Source: Hormoscilla sp. GUM202 (lineage in GTDB: Bacteria > Cyanobacteriota > Cyanobacteriia > Cyanobacteriales > Desertifilaceae). Taken from it: a stretch of DNA of 64,000 nt. Where the stretch lies: contig RFFC02000013.1 of assembly GCA_005518205.2 (NCBI GenBank), positions 62,001 to 126,000 on the forward strand, given 5' to 3'. The translations under genes and the position numbers were made by a program. The notes below the pieces were generated by a model. The model was not told where the DNA came from. It searched no databases and worked only from the letters and a program-made list of their open reading frames with translations. This document shows positions 36,375 to 46,353 of this stretch, in pieces; position 1 is the first letter of the stretch, and each line of letters starts with the position of its first letter.

Positions 36375-39023
36375 CTAAACAAAATCAGAAGCATCAATAA
36401 GCCCAGGATGAACTTCCCGCAAAATTGCCAACACTTCCCCAAAAGCCTTAATGGAAGTCGAACTGCCCATCTTGGCAATTTCTAAATCAGCAAAACTCAA
36501 GCCTCCTCCTAACTGGATAGAGTCCGTGCCATTCTCAAAGTCGCCGATGGTATCCCAGCCCATGTCCTGGGCCAAGACAAAAGTATCCCCACCATTATGG
36601 CCGTAAAGCATGTCGCTTCCCTTACCCCCGTTGAGGAGATCGTCTCCAGCTCCGCCTTTGAGGGTATCATTACCGCTGTCCCCTAAGAGGCTGTCGTTGC
36701 CCCCGTGTCCGTAAAGCCCGTCGCTTCCATTACCCCCTGAGAGGGTATCGTTTCCTGCTCCCCCTTGAAGGTAGTCATTGCTCCCCAGGGTAAGGCTGTA
36801 TCGGAGCGCTTCGTCGAAACCAAAACGCTGAACCAGAATATCATCGTTTTGCCCATTGCCCTTATAATCGGCAATATACAGTTGCCCGCTTTGACCGTTA
36901 ACCTGAAGCGCTGAGGGGAGCAGATATTCGGTGAAATTTTCCCCATCATTCGAGGACAATACCCGACTGGTGCGGGACCGATCCCCTCGGGGATATTTTT
37001 TTTGAACCAGAATCTCATCCTTACCATCACCATCCAAATCTTCTACATACAAATTGGTAAGGTCGCCCTTGAGCTCGAAACTCTCAGGCAGGGGGATGCT
37101 GGTAAAGTTGCCGTCGCCTTGGGATAAGAGTACATGAGCAGTCATATGGGCATCGTCGTCCCAACTGCCCTTTTCTTGACGGAGTATATCGCTCCGACCG
37201 TCCCCATTAAAGTCGCCGATGTACAAATTGGTAAAGTCGCCCTTGAGAAGGAAACTCTCCGGCAGGGTGCTGAGGGCAAAGTTGTCGTTGTCAAAGTTGT
37301 CGTTGCCTTGGGATAAGAGTACTTGAGCAGTCATCTCGTCATCGTTATCCCAACTGCCCTTTTCTTGACGGAGTATATCGCTTTGACCGTCCCCATTAAA
37401 GTCGCCGATGTACAAATTGGTAAAGTCGCCCTTGAGAAGGAAATGCTCATGCAGGGTGATGAGGGTAAAGTTGTCCTTGTCAAAGTTGTCTTGGGATAAG
37501 AGTACTTGAGCAGTTGTATGGTCATCGTCGTCCCAACTGCCCTTTTCTTGACGGAGTATATCGCTTTGACCGTCCCCATTAAAGTCGCCGATGTACAAAT
37601 TGGTAAGGTCGCCCTTGAGATTGAAACCCTCATGCAGGAAGATGCGGGTAAAGTTGCCGTTGCCTTGGGATAAGAGTACTTGAGCAGTTAGATGGGCATC
37701 GTTGTCCCAACGGCCCTTTTCTTGACGGAGTATATCGCTTTGACCGTCCCCATTAAAGTCGCCGATGTACAAATTGGTAAAGTCGCCCTTGAGAAGGAAA
37801 CTCTCCGGCAGGGTGCTGCGGGTAAAGTTGCCGTTGCCTTGGGATAAGAGTACATGAGCAGTCATATGGGCATCGTCGTCCCAACTGCCCTTTTCTTGAC
37901 GGAGTATATCGCTTTGACCGTCCCCATTAAAGTCGCCGATGTACAAATTGGTAAAGTCGCGCCTGAGGGGGAAACCGCTACCCACGGTGTTGGATTCGGG
38001 AGACGATACCGCAATATTAAATTCATCTTCTACCCGGCCGTTCGCATCCGATGCAGTTACCGTCACGGCAAAAGTGCCCTCAGTAGTAGGGGTGCCGCCG
38101 ATCGCCCCACTAGTGGAGTCAATGGTTAAACCGTTTGGCAAACCATTGGCGCCTAGAAGAGTAATGTTGTTGTTGATGTCGCCGAAGTAAGCGCTTACAT
38201 TGACGTTGAAGTTCTCACCGGAATCAGCATATACATCGGGAATTTGAGTTTCCACATAGGGAGGGTTTTCCAATAGTTTGCTTGCTGACAAAGCGTTGAT
38301 ACTTTTGGGGAGCGTACCACTCAGGGAGTTGTTGTTTAGCCTGAGGACTTGCAAACTGCTGAGCTTACCTAACTCAGAGGGGACCGTACCGCTCAGGGAG
38401 TTGATGTCCAAGTAGAGGCTTTTCAAACTGCTGAGCTCACCTAACGAGGAGGGGATCGTACCGCTCAGGGAGTTGACGTTCAAGTAGAGGCCTTGCAAAC
38501 TGCTGAGCTCACCTAACGAGGAGGGGATCGTACCGCTCAGGCGGTTGAACGTCAACTCGAGGCTTTCCAAATTGCTGAGCCCACCTAACGAGGAGGGGAT
38601 CGTACCGCTCAGCTTCATCCAGTTCAATTGGAGGCGTTCCAAATTCTTGAGCTCACCTAACTCAGAGGGGATCGTACCGATCAGGTTCATGTTGGAGTCC
38701 AGGCTGAGGGATCGCAATTGCCTGAGGGAGCCTAACTCCGAGGGGATCGTACCGCGAAGGTCGTTTTCGCTGAGGTCGAGGTTGCTCAAATCCCAGAGGA
38801 AGCCATACTCAGAGGGGATCGTACCGCGAAGGTCGTTTTCGCTGAGGTTGAGGGAGTTCAAAAATTTGAGGGAGCCATACTCAGAGGGGATCGTACCGCG
38901 AAGGTCGTTTTCCCTCAGGTTGAGCCATTTCAAATTTCGGATCTCACCTAACTCAGAGGGGATCGTACCGCTCAGCAAGTTGTTGGGCAGGTCGATTACT
39001 GTCACCCATGAATTCAATGTGCT
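36375..39023 (-). CDS. LRR / FG-GAP / RTX surface protein, exon 2
   Basis: Main part (882 residues) of a predicted secreted adhesin-like protein of about 933 residues after splicing. In order: about ten plant-type leucine-rich repeats (LSGTIPSELGxLxxLxxLxL), a putative Ig/cadherin-like domain (DVYADSGENFNVNVSAYFGD, GAIGGTPTTEGTFAVTVTAS), six FG-GAP/VCBS-type repeats (FTNLYIGDFNGDGQSDILRQ, calcium-loop-like DFNGDGQSD), then RTX nonapeptides (GGAGNDTLSGGNGSD) and a C-terminal type I secretion-like tail. No signal peptide, as expected for type I secretion. The repeats are so similar at DNA level that recombination is likely. The 5' exon lies at 39773-39925 across intron D. Confidence 0.88.
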   Translation of the reverse strand, partial: STLNSWVTVIDLPNNLLSGTIPSELGEIRNLKWLNLRENDLRGTIPSEYGSLKFLNSLNLSENDLRGTIPSEYGFLWDLSNLDLSENDLRGTIPSELGSLRQLRSLSLDSNMNLIGTIPSELGELKNLERLQLNWMKLSGTIPSSLGGLSNLESLELTFNRLSGTIPSSLGELSSLQGLYLNVNSLSGTIPSSLGELSSLKSLYLDINSLSGTVPSELGKLSSLQVLRLNNNSLSGTLPKSINALSASKLLENPPYVETQIPDVYADSGENFNVNVSAYFGDINNNITLLGANGLPNGLTIDSTSGAIGGTPTTEGTFAVTVTASDANGRVEDEFNIAVSSPESNTVGSGFPLRRDFTNLYIGDFNGDGQSDILRQEKGSWDDDAHMTAHVLLSQGNGNFTRSTLPESFLLKGDFTNLYIGDFNGDGQSDILRQEKGRWDNDAHLTAQVLLSQGNGNFTRIFLHEGFNLKGDLTNLYIGDFNGDGQSDILRQEKGSWDDDDHTTAQVLLSQDNFDKDNFTLITLHEHFLLKGDFTNLYIGDFNGDGQSDILRQEKGSWDNDDEMTAQVLLSQGNDNFDNDNFALSTLPESFLLKGDFTNLYIGDFNGDGRSDILRQEKGSWDDDAHMTAHVLLSQGDGNFTSIPLPESFELKGDLTNLYVEDLDGDGKDEILVQKKYPRGDRSRTSRVLSSNDGENFTEYLLPSALQVNGQSGQLYIADYKGNGQNDDILVQRFGFDEALRYSLTLGSNDYLQGGAGNDTLSGGNGSDGLYGHGGNDSLLGDSGNDTLKGGAGDDLLNGGKGSDMLYGHNGGDTFVLAQDMGWDTIGDFENGTDSIQLGGGLSFADLEIAKMGSSTSIKAFGEVLAILREVHPGLIDASDFV

Positions 39024-39772
39024 GGTAGGGGTCGAGCTGAGAGTCGCCTCTCAACCCTCCCATTCGGAACCGTGCTTGCGACTTTCACCGCACACGGCTA
39101 CTGGTTGGTAAGCCCAAGTCATGGGTAGCACTATCGGGGTTTCCCCCTACTGGCCTTGGATCATGAAATTTTGCCCCTTAAACATACCTCTTTGGGTTCC
39201 GTGTTATAAGAGCTACTTTTTCCCGAGACTTCTTACCATATCCGTCCTACGTCTGCATATCCGCAGGCATTACCCTGGGCATTGGCTTCTTAGGACATCC
39301 CTCTCCTCGTGGCTTGCGCTTTACATCTAACTTGTCCAAGTGAGGACAGCACACGAGAAGTTACTTCGTTCCTTGGTCTCATTTCGCGATGCTTTTAGGT
39401 TCCTACTATACCCCGGGAGTTATTCGAGTACGATGCTAACCAGGAGTGACGGTTAACACTAACTACCATTTCCCTTTTGGGCCAGCGTAATAGCCTTATT
39501 CCGCTGGTTCTGGATGACGAGGCTTACATAAGTTTGCTTGTTCTAACCATGAGCATCTGTCCTCGTGGCGTCACCGGTTCAGGCTACCAGCTATCCTACA
39601 TTTAAGTCCTCGCTCTGCACCACGGTGATATAACTCCGAAGCACTGAGGACCGGTGTCACCCCCGTACCTGGGGGAGGGGAATTTAACCCCCATGAAGAC
39701 CAAAGCTCGATCAGCAAACAAAAAGCTGACCCGACTTTCACCATCGCAGGTTTACGCCGGAACGAATCGCAC
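39024..39772 (-). mobile_element. ORF-less group II intron D inside the LRR/RTX gene
   Basis: 749 nt on the minus strand from GTGCGATTCGTTCCGGCG to ...GACCCCTACC, with domain V TGCGGTGAAAGTCGCAAGCAC. Removing it joins GGGGTG to AGCACATTG and gives WHGV-STLNSWVTVIDL, an in-frame LRR N-cap. The 3' end so defined agrees with the empty-site comparison for intron E. Encodes no protein. Confidence 0.88.
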
Positions 39773-39925
39773 CACCCCATGCCAGCCACCAACAACATCA
39801 GCAGAGGGGGGAGTTTCGCTGTTGAAATCCCAGTCTTCCCAGCCTGTCTTGTTCTTCCAATTATTGCCAGAAGTACTGTTATAGAGAGCCTTCAGGGCTT
39901 GATAATCATTGGCATTGATTTTCAT
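39773..39925 (-). CDS. LRR / FG-GAP / RTX surface protein, exon 1
   Basis: 51 codons: MKINANDYQALKALYNSTSG, then NNWKNKTGWEDWDFN and VVGGWHGV, the LRRNT_2-like cap usual before plant-type LRRs (NNW...GWHGV). ATG at 39925 preceded by GAGGAAGTAAGAA, a good ribosome-binding site. Without splicing of intron D the exon would run into intron sequence and stop. Exon 2 begins at 39023. Confidence 0.82.
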
Positions 39926-40709
39926 TTCTTACTTCCTCAAAAAAAGTTACTCGTTATCTTGGGTCTCGCCGGCTCTTCTGGCCAGCGAGCAAGATATTTG
40001 ATCCGCTGAGGAGATCTTAACTCAAGTTGCCACATCTAAAAAATTTTACGTCCCCGACAGCCATTTTTGGTAAATTTCTCCGCAAAAATGCCATTTTGGG
40101 GTAAATCACAAGGCCAAAATGGCCAATTGGGGCGAATTTGGGTTTTGAGGTTCTCTAGGTAGCAACTTAGGCGATCTTAACAAACTCAAGTTGCCACGGG
40201 TGTGGTCAAAACCCGTTGGTAAGAGGATCAACCCCCCTGGCGTTCCCAGGCCTCCCCAGGGAAGGGTGTGGTCAAACCCCGTTGGTAAGAGGATCCCCCC
40301 CCATCCCTTTTATCAACGGGTTTTGACCACATCCGGATAAAATTGCTCTACTCTATCAACTCTTTTGACCGCACCCAGTTGCCACCTCTAAAAAATTTTA
40401 CGTCCCCGACAGCCATTTTTGGTAAATTGCTCCGCAAAAATGCCATTTTGGGGTAAATCACAAGGCTCTAAAGGCCAATTTGGGCTAATTTGGCTTTTGA
40501 GGTTCTCTAGGTAGCAACTTAGGCGATCTAGACTGGCGATCTCCTCTCCTCGAGGGAGATCATATCTTAATCGACAGTTTTCACCAACAACCCACGAGTT
40601 ATGGGGTGCGGTCAAAACCCGGCACCCGATTGCTGAGGGGGGGAGCCGCTAGTGTTCCCTACAATAGCGGTCGAGGAGCCCCCCAGGGAGAACAACGGCG
40701 TTACCGTAA
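39926..40709. repeat. Repeat block between the LRR/RTX gene and its eroded paralogue
   Basis: Partial and full copies of the 36040-36300 repeat (40012-40200 and 40378-40638) and GTGTGGTCAAAACCCGTTGG repeats in both orientations (about 40200, 40265 and 40315). 40640-40709 matches the 3' flank of the LRR/RTX gene. No gene. Confidence 0.7.
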
Positions 40710-40784
40710 CTAAACAAAATCAGAAGCACCAATAAGCCCAAGATCAATTCCCGACAAAATTGCCAACCCTTCCCCAGAAGTCAT
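40710..40784 (-). pseudogene. Eroded LRR/RTX paralogue: start joined to C-terminal tail
   Basis: A 24-codon frame from the ATG at 40784 to the TAG at 40710, ending LIGASDFV like the C-terminal end of the intact protein (LIDASDFV). The sequence before the ATG is the same as upstream of exon 1 (GTAAGAAATG). Nearly the whole coding region has been deleted, leaving the 5' flank fused to the last codons. Confidence 0.8.
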
Positions 40785-40791
40785 TTCTTAC

Positions 40792-41738
40792 GGTTGGGGT
40801 CGAACTGAGAGTCACCTCTCAATCCTCCCTTTCGGAACCGGACTTGCGACTTTCACCGCAGGAGGCTACTGGTTGGTAAGCCGTTGTCATCGGTAGCCCT
40901 TGCTTGGATTACTCCTCCCTGGCCTTGGATCATGAAATTTCACCCCTTTTTGGTGGTCGAAATCGACTAAATTATGCCTAACCTCGGGCGGTTCGTGACG
41001 GGAGAACTGCCAAACCCTGAATGTCACTCTTTACTTACGTGATCCCCAAGTAGTGAGGGAGCGCTAGTTTTTACCTCGTTAGGTCTTTAGTCCAGTTATA
41101 ATCACCTTCGGATTTCTCCTTGGGCTCTGTATCATATTGAGGGTTACTTTCTCCCAAAACTTCTTACCATATCCGTCCTATGTCAGCATATCCTCAAGCG
41201 TTACCTCGGGCATTGGCTTTTTAGGACATCCTTACCCCAATGGCTTGCGCTTAACATCTAACTGGTCCCTAATAAGCCTTGCGGCTCATCCCATCCAACC
41301 CTCCCAGGGACAGCGCATTGGAGTTTATAACGTTCCATGTAATCAATATCTGATCTCTTTAGGGCCCTGTTGTACCCCGGGAGCCTTTGCAATACAGAAC
41401 AGCCAAAGGAAACAACTGTCCGCAGCTACCTATCCCTTTTGGGCCAGCGTGTATAGCCTTATTCCGCTGGTTTTTTTTTCACGAGGCTTATACAGGTTCA
41501 TTTGTTTTACCCTTGGATATCTTTCCTAGCGGCGCACCCAGTTTAGGCTACCAGGTTACCTACATTTAAGTCCTTGCTCTCCACCACCAGTGATGTCACT
41601 CCGTAGCAGTTAGGACCGGTGTTCCTCCTGTATCGGGAGGGAGGGATTTGAACCCTCAATGATTACACAGTTTACCGGCAAATGACCGGATATTGCTGTC
41701 ACAGGTCACTGCACTGTTTACACCCTAACGTTTCGCAC
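40792..41738 (-). mobile_element. ORF-less group II intron E in the 5' leader of the eroded paralogue
   Basis: 947 nt from GTGCGAAACGTTAGGG (41738) to ...CGACCCCAACC (40792), domain V TGCGGTGAAAGTCGCAAGTC. The intact gene supplies the empty site GAGGAA-GTAAGAAATG (39926-39940), which fixes both ends exactly. The intron therefore separates the Shine-Dalgarno GAGG from the ATG. No encoded protein. Confidence 0.88.
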
Positions 41739-41845
41739 TTCCTCAAAAAAAGTTACTCGTTATCTGGGGTCTCGCCGGCTCTTATGGCCATCATCCGTCT
41801 GGTTGCAAAGACTCTTCAAGGCACTCTAAATAGCTGGTCAACTGG

Positions 41846-42304
41846 TCAACTGGTCACTAGCTGAAGAATTGCCACATCAAACTCACCGACAGGTGTGAGA
41901 GATATTTGGCGACGGTCTCCAGATGCATGGGCCAGACAGATGCCCAGATAGCTGGATGGCTTATAGGGTAGTCTGTCAGCCCACTCAATGGCCGCAATAC
42001 CCAAGGGAAACTCTACACCCTCCCAGTAGGCTTCTGGGTGCAAGGCGGCTACTTCTGCTGGTTGTAACCGGTACAAATCCAGGTGGTACAGGGGCAGGCG
42101 TCCCTCTAGATACTCATTAATCAGAGTGAAGGTCGGACTATCAATATTTTCCGTAATGCCCAGTCCAGCACCTATAGCCTGAACCAGAGTAGTTTTGCCA
42201 GACCCCAAATCTCCTTCTAGGAGAATTACGCTACCAGCAGGCAGACTGCGCCCCAGGGCTATACCCAGGCCGTGCGTTGCTTCTAGATCGAAAACTGTAA
42301 TCAT
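41846..42304 (-). CDS. tsaE: tRNA threonylcarbamoyladenosine biosynthesis ATPase TsaE
   Basis: P-loop ATPase that with TsaB and TsaD makes t6A37 in tRNAs reading ANN codons. 152 residues, usual length. Walker A GDLGSGKTTLVQ at about 31-42, the family motif SPTFTLINEY and the end ...LYHLDLYRL. Starts MITVFDLEATHG; the last residues (VAILQLVTS) run into a TGGTCAACTGGTCAC repeat, so the C-terminus may be altered by 3-5 residues. Confidence 0.93.
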   Translation of the reverse strand: MITVFDLEATHGLGIALGRSLPAGSVILLEGDLGSGKTTLVQAIGAGLGITENIDSPTFTLINEYLEGRLPLYHLDLYRLQPAEVAALHPEAYWEGVEFPLGIAAIEWADRLPYKPSSYLGICLAHASGDRRQISLTPVGEFDVAILQLVTS

Positions 42305-43146
42305 TGATATTACATGCTGTTCGGGGACCTTTCGGAACCGTAGGACCGGTAGCCTGTCGGTGCAACTTTTACCGCACCAGGCTACTTGTGGGTAGTAAGG
42401 CCCTGTCTAGGGTAGGTGACTTTTGGATTACTCCCGTTGTCCCTTGCCTCATGGGATTTGGTGCTGCGTTTAACCTTCACAAATCTAACAACTGGATAGG
42501 TGCAAATATAACATCCGCATCTTTCGACAGGTCAGGCTGTCGCAGCCAGCAGGGGGAGTGGCGTAATGCCAGCGATCGCGCAGCGTGGCGCCAGCCATGC
42601 GCTTATAGTTAGCAGCCAGGCGGTTCGGCTTCGCTCACCGACCGCCATCCACTGCTTTTTTCTAGCTTAGTGGACTTGCATCACTTGAAGCAAGTGGACA
42701 AGCGCGACTGCAGGCTCCCGGCCCTCCCCGCTGCTTTCAAGTAAGACCTGTTTCCCGTTATCTTTTTGCAAGAAAAATTTGACGCTCTGATTTTACTGCA
42801 GTAAACCTTGTAAACTCGTGACTATTTCTCAATAAGTTAAATTTCGTGGAGATAAAGCAGAAGTCCCCAAACGCTTGCTATGAGGCGATCGGGCGAACTT
42901 AGCAGGTATTGTCAGAAGTAAGACGAGCAGCGCCTGCTATACTTAATAATCAGGAAAAATTTTATGTTTTTATACCGATAATTGCCCGCTCGTACTGATA
43001 ATTTGACCAAATATGAGAGATGTGTAAGTTTTTGGGCACACACACTCGCAACTCCCTGTTCCCCTCGTTCCCACGGCTCTGCCTGGGAACGCCCTGGGCT
43101 AGCGTTCCGTGTTTGACCATGTTAGGCTATAACGAGTCGCGCGTAA
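42305..43146. other. Gap with a group II intron scrap and repeats
   Basis: Holds a decayed domain V-VI region of an intron (about 42325-42480), a short copy of the CAGGCTCCCGGCC repeat (about 42711), a family-3 hairpin (about 43065-43092) and HIP1 motifs. No gene. Confidence 0.5.
42325..42480 (-). mobile_element. Group II intron 3'-end remnant
   Basis: Minus strand reads AGTAGCCTGGTGCGGTAAAA, then GTTGCACCGACAGG and TACGGTTCCGAAAGG, a damaged domain V with an extra insertion in one strand, preceded by the GGAGTAATCC-type segment shared with introns C-E. Confidence 0.6.
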
Positions 43147-44499
43147 TTATTTATCTTGTTCGTACCACCTCATTAGCACCTGGGCCAGTCGGTGGGGGTT
43201 GTGACGGATAAAGCCAGTGTGCTCGTCCTCATCCATCACATTACTCTGGATAATCCAGCGTCCTAAGTCCCGTACTGCCTCTCGGTCTAAGAACACGGGA
43301 TGAGAATTTTCTCTGGCATAGCGAACCAGGGCTTGGCCAGACGGGCTATCCTTTTGCACCAGTACGGCGCTGAATAAGGGCTTACCTACAGCGCGATCGA
43401 TGGCCCGGATATGGTCAGAAACAGTATATCCGGTGGTCTCCCCCGCTTGGGTCATGATATTGCAAATATAGACGATCGGGACTTGCTGGCAGGCGATCGC
43501 CTCTGCGATTTCGGGCACCAGCAAATTAGGAATCACGCTAGTATAGAGGCTACCAGGACCGACGATCATATAATCTGCTTCTTTAATGGCCTCGATCGCC
43601 GCTGGCAAAGCCGGGGGTTCCGCAGGGGTACAGCCAATTTTGACAATTTTTCCCCCAGCGTCGGTAATGCGAGATTCTCCCTCTATCCGCCGCCCGTCTG
43701 CTAACTCGGCCCAGAGGTTAACATCAGTCAGGGTAGCTGGGAGAACCTGACCCCGCACGGCCAAGACTTGGGAACTAGCGGCGCAAGCCTGTTCCAAATC
43801 TCCAGTAATCTCACTCATGGCCGTCAGGAACAGATTGCCAAAACTGTGGCCCACCAGCCCATCACCAGCCTGAAAGCGGTATTGAAACAACTCAGTTAAT
43901 AACTTTTCCTCATCGGCCAAAGCTGCCAAGCAATTGCGAATATCCCCTGGGGGCTGCACCCCAACCTCCCGCCGCAGTCTCCCAGAAGACCCGCCATCAT
44001 CCGCTACCGTGACGATCGCTGTTATATTAGCACTGTAGAACTTCAGACCTCTAAGTAAAGTAGACAGACCAGTGCCACCACCAATTGCCACTATCTTCGG
44101 GCCTCGGTTTAACCGGCGATGGTTGAGCAGCAGATCCACAAGTTCTTCATCTCCTGGTGGCATTAACACCTGGGTGATGGAAGTCAGGGTGCGATTTTGC
44201 CCCCAGAAAATCAACAGCAGGCCGCAGATGAGGGCGATCGGTCCGCTGATATAGTTTGGTACGATCTTAGCAATCTGCCCCAGTACCTTCTCAATCAGTT
44301 GCAGCAGGTAAAAAATCGGGGTCTGCTTCGTCCAAATGGCTAAACCAAGACTCGTCAGCAAGACACCGCCAGCACTTAACAGCAACCAGCGCTTTACCAG
44401 TAAGCCTGGGGACAACCACTTAAACCACTGGTTCAGGCGATGGGCGGAACTACTTCCTTTGAGGGGGTTTCTAGCTTGTTTGAGTAAACGAAATGGCAT
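43147..44499 (-). CDS. YvcK/CofD-like protein with membrane anchor
   Basis: 450 residues. Residues about 38-60 and 85-105 are hydrophobic and should anchor the protein ([34 protein letters not shown]). The rest is the UPF0052/YvcK fold related to Cof[19 protein letters not shown] nucleotide loop, [56 protein letters not shown]. In other bacteria YvcK binds UDP-sugars and links central carbon metabolism to cell-wall growth; the cyanobacterial role is not settled. ATG 44499 has AAGGAG about 7 nt upstream. Confidence 0.9.
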   Translation of the reverse strand: MPFRLLKQARNPLKGSSSAHRLNQWFKWLSPGLLVKRWLLLSAGGVLLTSLGLAIWTKQTPIFYLLQLIEKVLGQIAKIVPNYISGPIALICGLLLIFWGQNRTLTSITQVLMPPGDEELVDLLLNHRRLNRGPKIVAIGGGTGLSTLLRGLKFYSANITAIVTVADDGGSSGRLRREVGVQPPGDIRNCLAALADEEKLLTELFQYRFQAGDGLVGHSFGNLFLTAMSEITGDLEQACAASSQVLAVRGQVLPATLTDVNLWAELADGRRIEGESRITDAGGKIVKIGCTPAEPPALPAAIEAIKEADYMIVGPGSLYTSVIPNLLVPEIAEAIACQQVPIVYICNIMTQAGETTGYTVSDHIRAIDRAVGKPLFSAVLVQKDSPSGQALVRYARENSHPVFLDREAVRDLGRWIIQSNVMDEDEHTGFIRHNPHRLAQVLMRWYEQDK

Positions 44500-44683
44500 T
44501 TGACGCTCCTTGCCTGCCCAGGGGATATTCTACGGTAGCTTCGGTAGCTGCATGTCTAGATCCTAGAGGTTAGTGGTCAGTGGTCAGTGGTTAGTTGTTA
44601 ATTGAATGGGAACTGAGAACTGGTACGTGGGAAACGAGGGGACCGATTTTTCTGAGGTTTGTAGTGAGGACGAACGTCCTCAC

Positions 44684-44787
44684 TAAGTAGTTAGACAAAA
44701 ATAATTGCACATAGCCATGGGCGACATGCTCCGGATATGGAGACTAGCGCGAGAGAGTGTGTGAAATTAATTTTGTCCATGTACTTA
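44684..44787. mobile_element. 104-bp MITE, TA-duplicating, copy 3
   Basis: Same as 11403-11506. The host palindrome CTCACTACAAACCTCAG is split at TA, and the TA is present on both sides of the element, which confirms a TA target duplication. Confidence 0.88.
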
Positions 44788-44850
44788 CAAACCTCAGTTC
44801 GCTGTTGGGCCTGGTACGTGGGAACCGGTATGGGCCCGGTACGTGGTAGT

Positions 44851-44918
44851 CGCGTCCGAGAGCACCCACCCTGTCGTTCGCCAGCAGGCAACGACATGGG
44901 TGGGTGTCTCCGGACGCG
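44851..44918. repeat. 68-bp palindromic element, family 2
   Basis: Opposite orientation to 25206-25272. Outer arms CGCGTCCG/CGGACGCG replace CGTTTCC/GGAAACG of the other copies, an example of paired changes that keep the stem. Confidence 0.8.
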
Positions 44919-44943
44919 AAGCGCTGATGTCAGGATAGGTTAG

Positions 44944-45753
44944 GTGGTATTATCTATGGCTGATTTTTCGGGAACCGTACCTTTGATTGAACTGCGGGGA
45001 ATTTCTCAGACTTTTGGTGAAAATAAGGTATTGGATAACTTAGATCTAACCATTTATCGGGAAGAAGCCTTGGCAATCATTGGTCCGTCGGGGACGGGAA
45101 AATCGACGATTTTGCGGATTATTGCTGGGTTGCATGTTCCTGATAGTGGCGAAATCTATGTAGATGGCAAGCAACGCCTGGGGTTAGTCGGTGATGTAGA
45201 AGACCCGATTACTATTGGCATGGTGTTTCAACAAGCGGCTTTATTTGACTCTTTAACTGTTGAGGAAAATGTGGGCTTTCTCCTTTACCAAAATTCTCAA
45301 TTGCCCCGTCGGAAAATAAGGGAGTTGGTCAATGAAAAGCTGGAAATGGTCGGGTTGCCCGGAATAGGCGATCGCTTCCCGGCCCAGCTATCGGGGGGGA
45401 TGCGCAAGCGGGTGAGTTTTGCCCGCGCGATCGTGACTAACCAGACTCATCCCAAAGATTCCCCAGAAGTGATATTATATGATGAGCCAACAGCCGGTCT
45501 AGACCCGATCGCCTCAACGGTGATTGAGGATTTAATCCGCCAGTTGCAGTCAGCAGAGGGGGGCTGTAGCTCTTACGTCATGGTTACCCACCAAGATAGC
45601 ACTATCCGTCGCACAGCCGATCGAATTGTCTTCATGCACCAAGGGAAAGCGAAGTGGGAAGGGACAGTTGATGAGATTGATACCACCGACAATCCCTGGG
45701 TGCGACAATTTGCGAGTGGCAGTGTGGATGGTCCGATCAAGGTAGCCCGCTAA
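44944..45753 (+). CDS. MlaF-like ABC transporter ATPase
   Basis: ATP-binding subunit of an MCE/Mla-type lipid transport system. 269 residues from GTG 44944, or 265 from ATG 44956 (MADFSGTVPLIELRGI), which I prefer. Walker A IGPSGTGKST, Q-loop VFQQAALFDSL, signature LSGGMRKRVSFARAI, Walker B VILYDEPTAGLDP, switch His in MVTHQD. The partner MCE protein is downstream at 46354, now separated by a TnpB fragment. No permease is in the window. Confidence 0.92.
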   Translation: MVLSMADFSGTVPLIELRGISQTFGENKVLDNLDLTIYREEALAIIGPSGTGKSTILRIIAGLHVPDSGEIYVDGKQRLGLVGDVEDPITIGMVFQQAALFDSLTVEENVGFLLYQNSQLPRRKIRELVNEKLEMVGLPGIGDRFPAQLSGGMRKRVSFARAIVTNQTHPKDSPEVILYDEPTAGLDPIASTVIEDLIRQLQSAEGGCSSYVMVTHQDSTIRRTADRIVFMHQGKAKWEGTVDEIDTTDNPWVRQFASGSVDGPIKVAR

Positions 45754-45754
45754 A

Positions 45755-46345
45755 ATGAGACTGGAAAATTACCCGTGGCGGTGTCTCCTGAGAGCTCGAT
45801 CGCGTAGCGTGCGCGCAGCGCATTGTTTCCTGGAAAATCGATGTCTCATTGGTTTACAGACGATCTCTGTGGAACTCGTCCTGAACGAAGAAGTCACCGC
45901 CCGATTCAGCATGCGGAAGACGCCGAGATGCTGTCACCTGCCCAAAATGACAGATGCGTGTTTCAAGTCACTGGAAATTAATTTGACGATCCAAGCCACC
46001 TATCAGATACGGCTACCCGACGAACTCGTTCCCTTTGCGGAACGGATGAGTTTGTTAATGTCCGACGTGGTACGTCATCTCTATCAGGACTTGAAGGCTG
46101 GTCGGGCATTGAAAGACTTGAAGGGAGAGCGTGAGTATCAGCTACGATTCGGCATCAATGCTCGTCAGTTCGACTCAGTGCATTCTGTTCTCAAAGGGAA
46201 GATTCGCAGCCGCAAGGAGTGTCACAAGCTACAAATCAAAGAGCTGAAGTCACGCATCAGTGACTTAAAGAAGTGGATAAAACTGTTCGATCCACGTCCT
46301 ATAACTTTCTATAGGTTTTTAGGAACGGTGCTGATAGCGAGTTAA
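45755..46345 (+). pseudogene. TnpB (IS200/IS605-type) N-terminal fragment with palindromes
   Basis: From about 45985 the frame reads IQATYQIRLPDELVPFAERM, LMSDVVRHLYQDLKAGR, YQLRFGINARQFDSVHSVLK, RSRKECHKLQIKELKSRISD, the N-terminus of an OrfB/TnpB protein. It ends at about 46305, before the RuvC-like domain. The first 70 or so codons are read through palindromic repeats (45770-45860, including GATCGCGTAGCGTGCGCGCA) and are not part of the family. It lies between the mlaF-like and mlaD-like genes. Confidence 0.7.
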
Positions 46346-46353
46346 GCAATGAT

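Larger units (their letters stand above)
44500..44943. other. Gap holding a MITE and a palindromic element
   Basis: A TA-type MITE (44684-44787) inserted in the middle of a palindrome (CTGAGGTTTGTAGTGAGG ... CAAACCTCAG, whose uninterrupted relative is at about 47821-47855), followed by a family-2 palindrome (44851-44918). Divergent promoters for the flanking genes presumably lie here. Confidence 0.6.

Noticed and set aside
38545..39111. 188-codon plus-strand frame with NSEGIVP repeats
   Set aside because: Antisense of the leucine-rich repeats in the LRR/RTX gene.
41137..41529. 130-codon plus-strand frame
   Set aside because: Antisense of intron E; resembles the frames in C1/C2 only through shared intron RNA sequence.
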